This document shows, in pieces, positions 1-6,794 of a stretch of DNA of 16,735 nucleotides; within the stretch, counting starts at the first letter, position 1, and every line of letters begins with the position of its first letter. Under the pieces are notes generated by a model. The model saw only the letters and a list, made by a program, of their open reading frames with translations, searched no databases and had not been told where the DNA came from. Source of the DNA: Lactifluus volemus. Taxonomy: Eukaryota > Basidiomycota > Agaricomycetes > Russulales > Russulaceae. The stretch lies in contig WTXI01000550.1 of the NCBI GenBank assembly GCA_022376515.1, positions 1-16,735 of the forward strand, written 5' to 3'. The position numbers and the translations under genes are program-made.

Positions 1-1
1 G

Positions 2-385
2 AGGGGTCCACGGCGCACGCTGCCTGCGCCGCGCCTTCTGCGCCACCTCTCCGGTATGTTGTACGCTACCTCGCCCCAACGCTTCCTGACCCTTTTTTTT
101 TGTTCGCCTTCACCTCTGCCTCCGCCTCCTCCTGTGGCGCCGCCTCCCCTGCCTGCACCACCCCTCCTGCGCCTTCTGCGCACTTCTGTCCCCTCTGCCG
201 TCCCCGCACGCACTTCCGTCCCCTCCGCCGTCCCCGCGCCTCCTCCGCTTCCCGCGCCTCCCGCGCCTCCGCCTCCGCCACCGCCTCCTCGTGGCCCTGC
301 AGTCCCACCCCCCCAGGGCTGTTGCATCAAGGCCTGTAGATTACTAGTCTTAGATATTCATGTTGTAGTTTACTCCAATATATAA
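2..385 (+). other. Proline-rich open frame at left edge, coding status uncertain
   Basis: A frame open from the left edge to the stop at 383-385; the first ATG is at 56. The translation is dominated by proline, alanine and short Pro runs, and the strand is very C-rich up to about 320, after which the sequence turns AT-rich. It contains an in-frame duplicated decapeptide (see 179-238). No domain is recognisable. It could be the end of a Pro-rich protein running in from the left, or a low-complexity pyrimidine tract that stays open because C-rich codons cannot form stops. The opposite strand is also open here, which favours the low-complexity reading. Confidence 0.25.
179..238 (+). repeat. Two tandem 30-bp units
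   Basis: Units 179-208 and 209-238 are direct repeats differing at three positions. In the frame that begins at position 2 they encode the decapeptide RTSVPSAVPA twice, and all three differences fall at third codon positions and are silent. Confidence 0.75.
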
Positions 386-412
386 TTTTGATGCTATAAA
401 ATTGTGTGATTA

Positions 413-461
413 AAAATTTCAAATGGATTGAAAATTTCAAATTGTGATGAAAATTTCAAAT
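413..461 (+). repeat. Three copies of AAAATTTCAAAT
   Basis: Exact copies of the 12-mer at 413-424, 431-442 and 450-461, spaced 18 and 19 bp apart, in an AT-rich stretch with no gene. Confidence 0.75.
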
Positions 462-481
462 TAGTTAAAAATGTGAAAGAT

Positions 482-684
482 GCTTAATGTTACTTAGACC
501 TTGCTTAATTAGCTTAATTAAGCAGAATGCGCTTAATTCAGCAAATGTGCTTAATTCAGCAACGGGGTGCGCTTACTGTGCTTAATCAAGGGTTGCTTAA
601 CTTGTGCTTAGTTCTTCTTAATGCTTGCTTAACCTGCTTAATGACGACTTTAAGCACACTAATCACACTTTAAGCACATTAAGC
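482..684. repeat. Cluster of GCTTAA / TTAAGC hexamers
   Basis: Within about 200 bp GCTTAA occurs nine times on the + strand (482, 503, 512, 531, 549, 580, 595, 627, 636) and its complement TTAAGC four times (518, 650, 670, 679). The copies at 512-523 form a perfect 12-bp palindrome. Several one-base variants (for example 571, 606 and 616) lie between them. The orientation is mainly forward on the left and reverse at the right end. No gene is visible; function unknown. Confidence 0.7.
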
Positions 685-736
685 AAAAACAACGTTTTCC
701 TGATGCATGCGTGCACACGTCGGACACTCAACAGAT

Positions 737-817
737 ATGGCACGAGATCCCCCTCGACGCCCGTCCCGACGTCCGCATGGCAGCGGCGATGGCCCATTCG
801 GTCTCGATAAGCGGCTA
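737..817 (+). pseudogene. Short fragment resembling the Gag linker of the downstream retrotransposon
   Basis: A 44-codon ORF runs from the ATG at 737 to the TAG at 869-871. Its first 27 codons align without gaps to residues 64-89 of the Gag encoded at 2122-3423: both read A-R-[DE]-P-P-R-R-P, later G-x-G-D-x-P-[FY]-G-L-D. By eye 17 of 26 residues are identical. The region is Arg/Pro/Gly-rich, so chance similarity is not excluded, but the ordered G-D-P-G-L-D tail supports homology. I infer a relic of a related element. The alternative is a first exon of a host gene: a GT at 828 and a CACTAG at 866-871 could bound a 44-nt intron. Confidence 0.4.
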
Positions 818-871
818 TCTCTTTCCGGTTTTTTTTTTGCTCACTCATTTCATTTCATTTTGTCTCACTAG

Positions 872-1129
872 AGCGCCAGTGTTACGGTGAGTTTTTCCCC
901 CACTTTTGTCTCCCACCAGCATCCTCACCCCTTCCATCTCCCCTCCCTCTCTGGCTGGCCCAAATATCGTTTTAGGCCCGTTTTCTGCCATGCTCATTCA
1001 ACTCTCTCGCAACCTCGCTCCCACGCTCCTTTTTCCTTCGCCATTCTTTTGGCCCTCACTCCCTCAGCCTCTGCGAATCGTGTCTCTCCAGGCTCCGTAC
1101 ATCATCGTGATCATGCACACCTCAATCGC
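872..1129 (+). other. Pyrimidine-rich stretch without a firm gene
   Basis: CT-rich sequence with several overlapping open frames and no recognisable product. A good splice donor GTGAGT lies at 887, with possible acceptors at 917-919 and about 974. It may be the promoter or first intron of the Ser/Thr-rich frame that starts at 1130. Confidence 0.3.
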
Positions 1130-1260
1130 ATGGCCGAGATGCGACCTGCAGCCCATCATATTAAGTCTCCTCCCGCAGACCAGCCTCCTACTATGTCTCC
1201 TTCGAGTGTTTCTTCCTCGTCCCCGACGCTCTCGAACAGCGTGCTGCAATCTCCATCGGT
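1130..1260 (+). pseudogene. 5' part of a Ser/Thr/Pro-rich reading frame split by the LTR element
   Basis: From the ATG at 1130 an open frame rich in Ser, Pro and Thr runs into the LTR at 1261; in frame it continues upstream to at least 887. If the element and one copy of the target duplication are removed, this frame continues after 8873 as another Ser-rich run before a TGA at 8902-8904. The Ser/Thr-rich sequence then resumes one frame over. No domain is recognisable; low-complexity Ser/Thr tracts are common in fungal secreted or regulatory proteins, but I assign no function. The retrotransposon insertion would have disrupted it. Confidence 0.4.
1256..1260 (+). repeat. Target-site duplication, left copy (TCGGT)
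   Basis: The five bases before the left LTR, TCGGT, are identical to the five bases after the right LTR (8869-8873). A 5-bp duplication is usual for Ty3/gypsy integrases. Confidence 0.93.
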
Positions 1261-1742
1261 TGTCACGGTAAACGTGACGTGACAGTCACAGGTGACCCTG
1301 ACTCATCATTTTCCTCCTCTTACTCATTGATACATTGGACGATTCTCTTACCTTCTATCAGCTTCCATAGTGTTCTGGTCCATTCCATATGCTTCCATAC
1401 ATCTACAGGTACATCCCTGAACATTCTAGTACGATCCACTGTTCTAGTATATATATCCCTTGTACCTCTGAGACAGGTCTTAAGCTTGTTCTCCTGTAGA
1501 ACTCAGGTAGTCAATACAGCGAGCAATACAAGTGGCTGTTCAGCCTTCCCTTCTCCTTTCCCTCTGAAAGACTGCTTCCTCTTTGAGTGAAGCCTCTGAA
1601 GACTTGTGTGGATCACGCCACAGCCAAGTCTTCTACTCTTTGACTAGACCTTCGCGCCTTAGTCCCTGTGGCCGCTTCATCATTCCACTTAGTCAGCACG
1701 ACTCAGACTTGAAACCACGCCCACGGTGACCTGACCGTGACA
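1261..1742 (+). repeat. Left LTR (482 bp)
   Basis: It starts TGTCACGGT and ends ACCGTGACA, a 9-bp perfect inverted terminal repeat. The first 37 bp hold five GTCAC/GTGAC pentamers in alternating orientation (1262, 1274, 1279, 1285, 1292), and the last 21 bp hold two more. A TATA-like run is at 1448-1456. Confidence 0.95.
1448..1456 (+). promoter_or_regulatory. TATA-like box of the left LTR
   Basis: TATATATAT is preserved in both LTRs, about 190 bp into each. It is the best candidate for the element's RNA polymerase II promoter, with transcription expected about 30 bp downstream; the start site itself is not visible. Confidence 0.55.
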
Positions 1743-1782
1743 TTAGAATGAGCTTTCAAACAAACTGGATTCAAACAAAGAA

Positions 1783-2085
1783 ATGAAAAAGGAAAGAATG
1801 GCTTCTACATCAGCCACCCCAAGGATTGGAGGAACACATATGAACAGCATCGAGCACGAAAGCGATCCCACTAAAGTGCGATGCCCATTCCCAGTCAGAC
1901 CCGAAATAAATGATACGATCCTGAAGAAATACACTGTAAATATGGAACATATCCTGATGGAAACAGGACACATTCCATGGTCGGGATACTACACGAATTA
2001 CAAACATACACGTATTGCCCTCTCGAACGCATGGGGCGTATGGTTCGAACTCGAACGACGAGGCAACGAGGTCGTCGCCGTTTGA
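1783..2085 (+). pseudogene. Probable N-terminal part of Gag, cut off by an in-frame TGA
   Basis: A 100-codon ORF lies in exactly the same frame as the gag ORF at 2122. The only stop between them is the TGA at 2083-2085; the 12 codons from 2086 to 2121 are open. The second ATG at 1798 has a purine at -3 and G at +4, a better start context than 1783. The sequence is predicted partly helical, with W and Y clustered near residues 65-90, and is not a known domain to me. I infer that the intact Gag began here, giving about 540 residues, and that the TGA is a secondary nonsense change, plausibly from CGA. The alternative is a short separate leader ORF. Confidence 0.5.
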
Positions 2086-2121
2086 GTTGCGAGAAATTCA
2101 TTAAAACTACTACACCTCCCG

Positions 2122-3423
2122 GTGGAGGGACTCGATATGAGGGAACTTATTCGATCGGGGGACCTGATCGACGCAACGGCTCCCCCCTCACGCGCCCCAA
2201 CACCATTCCAGACGCCCTATAATCCTCCAAATGTCCCCAGAGATGAACCCGAAGAAAGACCTGAACGCGACGACGATATGCGCGCGAACGTCGGGCGGTC
2301 AACCGATACCGCACGCGAACCCCCTCGCCGCCCTACGGGACGCCCCCGGGGCAACGGCGACGATCCCTATGGACTAGACAATCTATTGGACGAACCTATG
2401 GGGAAAAACAATATCAGACTAGAAGGAATCCCTCCAGAAAAGTTCACAGGGGAAAGAGGACAAACCATACCTTTCCTGACCAAATTCAAACGATATATTT
2501 TGATGAACAACGATGCAGCAATCGCCCGAGACCCCTACAAAAGGTCAGCCTTCTTCCTGTCGCTTATCGGAGGAACGAAAACGGATGGGTGGGTTGAGCG
2601 GTCATATGACTGGCTCGACCACGCGGAACGCGACCCATCCATCCTCCCATACGACACGACGGCTTGGGAGGTTCTGGAAAGTGAATTTAAACGGTCATTT
2701 GTTGATTATGCAGAGCATGAGAAAGCCCAAGACGAAATCCGAAGACTTAAAATGACCAATGAGAATGTCGACCAGTACATCGCGGACTTCGAGCGCTTGG
2801 GCCATCGCGCAGGGTTGGACCTCGATAACCCAATGGCGCTGCGTCTATTTGCTCGCGGCCTTCCTATCGGACTTGCGGATTCTTGCATCGATATCGAAAA
2901 CCCAGAGACGTTCGAACAGTGGATGAAGGCAGCACAAAGGCATCATCGGAACTGGCTGCGGAAACGCGCCATCCATTCGAATTACAGCGGAACAAATAAC
3001 CGACAACAGAACCAAAAAGGAAACCAAGGTGGCAATAGCTTTTATTGGCGCAGGCCCCAACAAAACCAGAATAACAACTCCCCCTCCCGCTCGCGCTGGC
3101 AAGCAAAGGATCCAAATGCAATGGATACATCCGCAGTTGCCAGAAAAGCCACTACCGATGGTGAAAAAGAACAGCATCGCAAGGAGGGACGGTGCTTCGA
3201 GTGTAGCCAACAGGACCACCTAGCACGCAACTGCCCGAATAGGAAACCGCGTATCCGGGCCGCCGATGCCGGAACCGAAAAATCGACCACACTCGAAGAA
3301 CAAAAGACCTACACCCCAGCAGAGGCCGTGGCCTTTATAAAGAAGTTCTCGGATAAAGAAAGGGAGGAATTCGTAAAGAGCCTTCAGGCTCTAGGAGAAG
3401 ATGCGGGTTTTCAAGCGGCCTGA
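2122..3423 (+). CDS. gag: Gag polyprotein (capsid and nucleocapsid)
   Basis: 433 codons, the longest intact frame in the element. Residues 1-90 are a Pro/Arg/Asp-rich linker. Residues about 95-290 form a retrotransposon Gag capsid region, with the W-x-x-L-x-x-x-F pattern around residues 180-195 and a helical run ending near W-[LM]-K-A-A-Q-R. Residues 290-345 are a basic Asn/Gln-rich linker. A CCHC zinc knuckle lies at 358-371 (C358, C361, H366, C371) and binds nucleic acid in the family. Gag assembles the cytoplasmic particle that packages element RNA. The stop at 3421-3423 lies inside a candidate frameshift hairpin. ATG 2122 is only the first start after the TGA at 2083; translation may originally have begun at 1798. 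Confidence 0.88.
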   Translation: MEGLDMRELIRSGDLIDATAPPSRAPTPFQTPYNPPNVPRDEPEERPERDDDMRANVGRSTDTAREPPRRPTGRPRGNGDDPYGLDNLLDEPMGKNNIRLEGIPPEKFTGERGQTIPFLTKFKRYILMNNDAAIARDPYKRSAFFLSLIGGTKTDGWVERSYDWLDHAERDPSILPYDTTAWEVLESEFKRSFVDYAEHEKAQDEIRRLKMTNENVDQYIADFERLGHRAGLDLDNPMALRLFARGLPIGLADSCIDIENPETFEQWMKAAQRHHRNWLRKRAIHSNYSGTNNRQQNQKGNQGGNSFYWRRPQQNQNNNSPSRSRWQAKDPNAMDTSAVARKATTDGEKEQHRKEGRCFECSQQDHLARNCPNRKPRIRAADAGTEKSTTLEEQKTYTPAEAVAFIKKFSDKEREEFVKSLQALGEDAGFQAA

Positions 3424-3446
3424 ATGCAACAGCTCTCATTCGGGCC
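3405..3446 (+). promoter_or_regulatory. Candidate -1 programmed ribosomal frameshift signal between gag and pol
   Basis: The heptamer GGGTTTT at 3405-3411 is read in the gag frame as G GGT TTT, the X XXY YYZ pattern of -1 slippery sites. A 5-nt spacer (3412-3416) follows. Then 3417-3426 (GGCCTGAATG) can pair with 3437-3446 (CATTCGGGCC): ten consecutive pairs including one G-U, closing a 10-nt loop. The gag TGA at 3421 is within the 5' arm. A -1 slip enters the frame that is open through the protease to 3878 and overlaps gag for at least 60 nt. The caveat is that the other pol frame breaks go in the same direction, so mutation is possible. Confidence 0.55.
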
Positions 3447-3467
3447 TGTAGTACTGACTCTTTGTAT

Positions 3468-3878
3468 ATGGCTAGGAATAAATATATCAAGACTGGATTC
3501 TTGATTTATACATCGAGGAAACGAGCTGAAAATCACGCACTCCTGGACACGGGGGCCACGGAGTGTTTTATACACCCACGACTAGTTAGCAAACTTGGAT
3601 TAAAAGAACGACCCCTGCAACAACCACGAAACGTCCACAACATAGATGGAACCATCAATCAAGCAGGAAAAACAACTACAGGTGTCGAACTAACCCTCAA
3701 GCTAAATGGAAAGCCATGCGACCACCTATTCTTCGTCACAGACATAGGAGAAGACGACGTTATCCTAGGGTATCCCTTCTTTGAATCATTCAATCCTACC
3801 ATCGATTGGGAGAAAGGGGAATTGTTCGGAGAAGTCGTTGCCATCACGAAGGGGGAAGAATCCTATTCTCCAGAATAG
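3468..3878 (+). pseudogene. Pol segment: aspartic protease
   Basis: The frame is entered by the -1 shift and has a first ATG at 3468. The catalytic motif L-L-D-T-G-A-T begins near 3540, and the flap-side I-L-G-Y motif lies near 3762-3775, as in retropepsins that process Gag-Pol. The frame stops at the TAG at 3876-3878. The RT frame is already open from 3806 in the neighbouring frame and holds the expected continuation, so the break falls near the G run at 3850-3854. Confidence 0.85.
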
Positions 3879-4657
3879 CAAAAACTACGATGGCCACTCA
3901 ACTGGCGATACAGGCTAAGGGAGATAAGAAAACCTGGGACCAGATCGTCCTGAAGCAATACCACCAGTACGGAAAGGTCTTTCAAGAAGATGCCTCGGAA
4001 CAATTCCCCGGCCCAAGGAGATGGGACCATGCTATTGACCTGAAGCCGAATGCCCCCACCTCACTAGACTGTTGCGTATACCCATTATCCCCTGCAGAGA
4101 AACAAGCACAAAAAGAGTTCATTGCCACGAACTTACGACTAGGAAGAATTCGAAGATCCAAGTCACCATACGCTTGCGGTTTCTTCTTCGTCGACAAAAA
4201 GGATGGGAAGTTACGACCAGTACAAGACTACCGAAAACTCAATGAATGGACAATTCCTAACCGCTACCCCCTCCCCCTGATCACCGACCTCATTCATGAC
4301 CTAGCAGACAAAAAGTTGTTTACCAAATTTGACGTTTGTTGGGGATACAATAACATCCGATTAAAAGAGGGCAACGAGTGGAAGGCGGCATCCAAAACCA
4401 GCGAAGGACTATTTGAACCCACAGTAATGTTTTTTGGCTTGTGCAACTCTCCTGCTACCTTCCAAACAATGATGGACGACATATTCCGAGATGAAATCCA
4501 AGAGGGATGGGTCAAGATCTACATGGATGACATCGTCATCGCAACCACCAACGACGAAGTCCTTCATAGCCTACGAGTTGACCACATCCTAAATAAATTG
4601 GCGAAACATGACCTCTTCCTTAAGCCAGAAAAGTGCCAATTCCATCAACAAGAAGTG
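3861..4657 (+). pseudogene. Pol segment: reverse transcriptase fingers and palm
   Basis: The ORF is open 3806-4672. It carries the RT blocks in order: the proline-rich entry and K-[DE]-G-K-L-R-P-V-Q-D-Y-R-x-L-N, the K-F-D block holding the first catalytic Asp near 4330, F-G-L-C-N-S-P-A-T-F-Q near 4432-4467, and the Y-M-D-D catalytic box at 4520-4531. After K-C-Q-F near 4640 the frame is lost at about 4657, where one G seems to be missing. The Cys in D-V-C-W (about 4335) is Arg in relatives I know, consistent with a CGT to TGT change. Confidence 0.9.
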
Positions 4658-5330
4658 AATACTTGGGAGTAATCATTGGCAATGGCAAGATCCGGATGGA
4701 CCCTGTTAAAGTCAAAGGAATCACCGATTGGCCGACACCCTCCACTGTAAAGGAAGTACGCAGCTTCCTTGGATTCTGCAACTTCTACCGCGCCTTCATT
4801 CCCCACTTCTCCAACATCGCACGACCCCTAAACGACCTTACATGTAAAAATCGACAATGGACGTGGTCGACCAAGGAACAGACAGCGTTCGACCAATTAA
4901 AGCAAGTTTGTACCAAATCACCAGTCCTTTGAGCCCTAGACTGGACCAAACGCTTTATTCTGGAGACGGACGCTTCTGGCTTCGCACTCGGAGCTGTCAT
5001 TGCTCAGGAATTCGACGATGGGATTCACCCAATCGCATTCCACAGCCGAACCCTCCTAGATGCAGAGAGGAACTACGATACCCATGACAAGGAATTAGCC
5101 GCGATCATATTTGGGTTCAAATGCGGCCGCCCATTCTTCTTAGGAGCTAAACATGCAGTGGAAGTAAGGACAGATCACAAAAACCTTCAATACTTTCGCG
5201 AACCGCAAAAGGTCACGGGTCGACAGGCCCGTTGGCTCACGTTCTTACAAGACTTTGATTACACCTTTACCCACATCCCTGGACACCAAAACACCGTTGC
5301 TGACCTCCTCTCCCGGAGATCAGACCTTAA
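4658..5330 (+). pseudogene. Pol segment: RT thumb/connection and RNase H
   Basis: In the next frame, E-Y-L-G-x-I-I, the connection S-F-L-G-F-C-N-F-Y-R and then RNase H follow. RNase H motifs are T-D-A-S-G near 4967, H-D-K-E-L-A near 5085-5102 and T-D-H-K-N-L near 5170-5187, giving the D-E-D carboxylates that degrade the RNA strand. The TGA at 4930-4932 interrupts just before RNase H, where this family usually has Arg. The frame stays open across the stop to 5751. Confidence 0.88.
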
Positions 5331-5339
5331 TAAGGGGGT
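5327..5339 (+). promoter_or_regulatory. Candidate central polypurine tract
   Basis: TTAATAAGGGGGT here is identical over 13 nt to 8378-8390, the tract directly before the right LTR. It lies at the RNase H-integrase junction of pol. By analogy with Ty1 and lentiviruses, it could prime a second plus-strand start. Confidence 0.5.
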
Positions 5340-5340
5340 G

Positions 5341-6571
5341 AATACCGATGAACCACGCATTCTCCTACCAGACACCCTTTTTTCCGAACCCCAACACGAC
5401 TCCCTACGTAAAACCTTCTTGGAAGACAACACAGAACATCGACGATCGATCCTCCGACAAATCCATGACAGCCCCATCAGCGGACACCCAGGCATCGCCA
5501 ATACATGGGAACTTGTGAAACGATCGTACGAAGGACCACGACTCTGTGAATTCGTAGAAGAATACGTGAAAGGGTGTGCCAAATGTCAAGAGTCGAAGAC
5601 GAACCTCCCACGATCAAAGCACCCCTCCAACGTTTCGACATACACATCGAAGACGGACCCTTTCAATATGTATCCATGGACCTCATCACAGACTTACCAA
5701 ATCAGAAGGATACGACAGCATCCTGACTATTGTCGACCAAGGATGTTCTAAAGCAGCTAAATTCATCCCATGTATGAAGACAATTGACGGACCTGGAGTC
5801 GCCAAAGAATACCTCTGCCACCTAGTACCATGGTTCGGTCTACCACGACGAATCATATCAGACAGAGACACACGCTTTACCTCCAACTTCTCCCACGCCA
5901 TTTGTAAGGACACAGGGATTCAACAAAACCTATCCACAGCATTCCACCCACGGACTGACGGACAAACGGAACGAATGAACGCATGGGTAGAACAATACTT
6001 GCAACCGTGGACTAGTAGTCACCCCCATGACTGGGCCTGATTACTCCCCATGGCAGAATTCGCTCACAACTCATGGAAACATGACATAGCTCGAAAATCA
6101 CCTCACGAACTTCTCATGGGAATGCACCCCCAAATCAACATCCAGCTGATCGAAGAAAACATTCCAGCAGTGATCGATCGACTCTGAGAACTCGCAGAAG
6201 CTAGACAGTCAGCCCAAGAACGACTTCAGATGGCACAAAAGGTTAGAAATGATAAGACGCCGCGAAACCCACGAGGAAAGATGGCGGAAAAACTCAAGAA
6301 AGGTGATCAAGTGTGGTTGGAAGGAAAAAATCTATTGATCAAAGGCAAACGAAAACTCATGCCCAAAAGATACGGACCCTTCACAATCACAGAAGAAGTG
6401 ACGCCAGTGGCGTTCCGCCTAGACCTCCCAGAGTCAATGAAGGTGCACGATGTCTTTCATATCGATCTCCTATCACCATATAAGGAGACGGAGGCCTATG
6501 GTACGCCGTTTGCACGACCACCCCGATCATCGATAAGAGTGAAGAGGAATACGAGATCAATGCAATCCTAG
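5341..6571 (+). pseudogene. Pol segment: integrase with GPF module
   Basis: An N-terminal HHCC zinc site lies between about 5455 and 5590 (I-H-D then S-G-H-P-G, ending G-C-A-K-C). The catalytic core is split over three frames: the first Asp (S-M-D-L-I-T-D) is in a short frame at about 5610-5710, the second is S-D-R-D-T-R-F near 5857, and the Glu follows in F-H-P-R-T-D-G-Q-T-E-R near 5944. TGA codons at 6038 and 6185 interrupt the frame; it is otherwise open to 6571. A C-terminal G-P-F module lies near 6375-6395. Integrase joins element DNA to the host chromosome. Confidence 0.88.
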
Positions 6572-6735
6572 ACGTGAAGAAGCAAAAGGCAGAGGGAGGA
6601 CTCCAATACCTCGTTCACTGGAAAGGATACCCAAACTCCGACAACACATGGGTCAAACACAAAGACCTAGACGCCCCAGAACTCCTCAAAGAATATTATC
6701 GAAACTCCGCTCCGGCTGGACGACCACCAGTATAA
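6541..6735 (+). pseudogene. Pol segment: chromodomain
   Basis: After the frame break near 6521, a chromodomain is read from about 6550: Y-E-I-N start, then Y-L-V-H-W-K-G-Y and T-W-V-K, with the three aromatic cage positions present. It ends at the TAA at 6733-6735. Chromodomains on chromovirus integrases bind methylated histone H3 in studied members and steer insertion to heterochromatin. It is intact within its own frame but disconnected from the integrase by one missing base. Confidence 0.85.
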
Positions 6736-6794
6736 ATATCACGACTACTTCACCGAACGTTCCTCACTAACAACTCCATCCCACACAAAGAAAC

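Larger units (their letters stand above)
3411..6735 (+). pseudogene. pol: Pol polyprotein, broken by five frame changes and three TGA codons
   Basis: The order is protease, RT, RNase H, integrase, GPF, chromodomain; pol copies element RNA into DNA and inserts it. Reading passes through frames that change by one base each time, near 3860, 4657, 5612, 5710 and 6521. Each fits loss of a single base, and the sites are in or beside short runs of one base (G, G, A, G, C). In-frame TGA codons interrupt at 4930, 6038 and 6185. Between breaks the motifs are well preserved, so decay looks modest. The true end is the TAA at 6733-6735, just after the chromodomain. No functional Pol could be made from this copy unless some breaks are sequence errors. 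Confidence 0.9.

Noticed and set aside
66..308. Minus-strand Glu/Ala-rich ORF
   Set aside because: It is the complement of the C-rich tract; low complexity keeps both strands open and it has no domain.
887..919. 33-nt GTGAGT..CACCAG intron
   Set aside because: Shorter than plausible for a spliceosomal intron here, with no clear coding exon upstream to confirm it.
1766..1776. TGGATTCAAAC as a tRNA primer-binding site
   Set aside because: It starts 23 bases after the LTR, and its complement resembles a tRNA T-loop segment rather than a 3' acceptor end.
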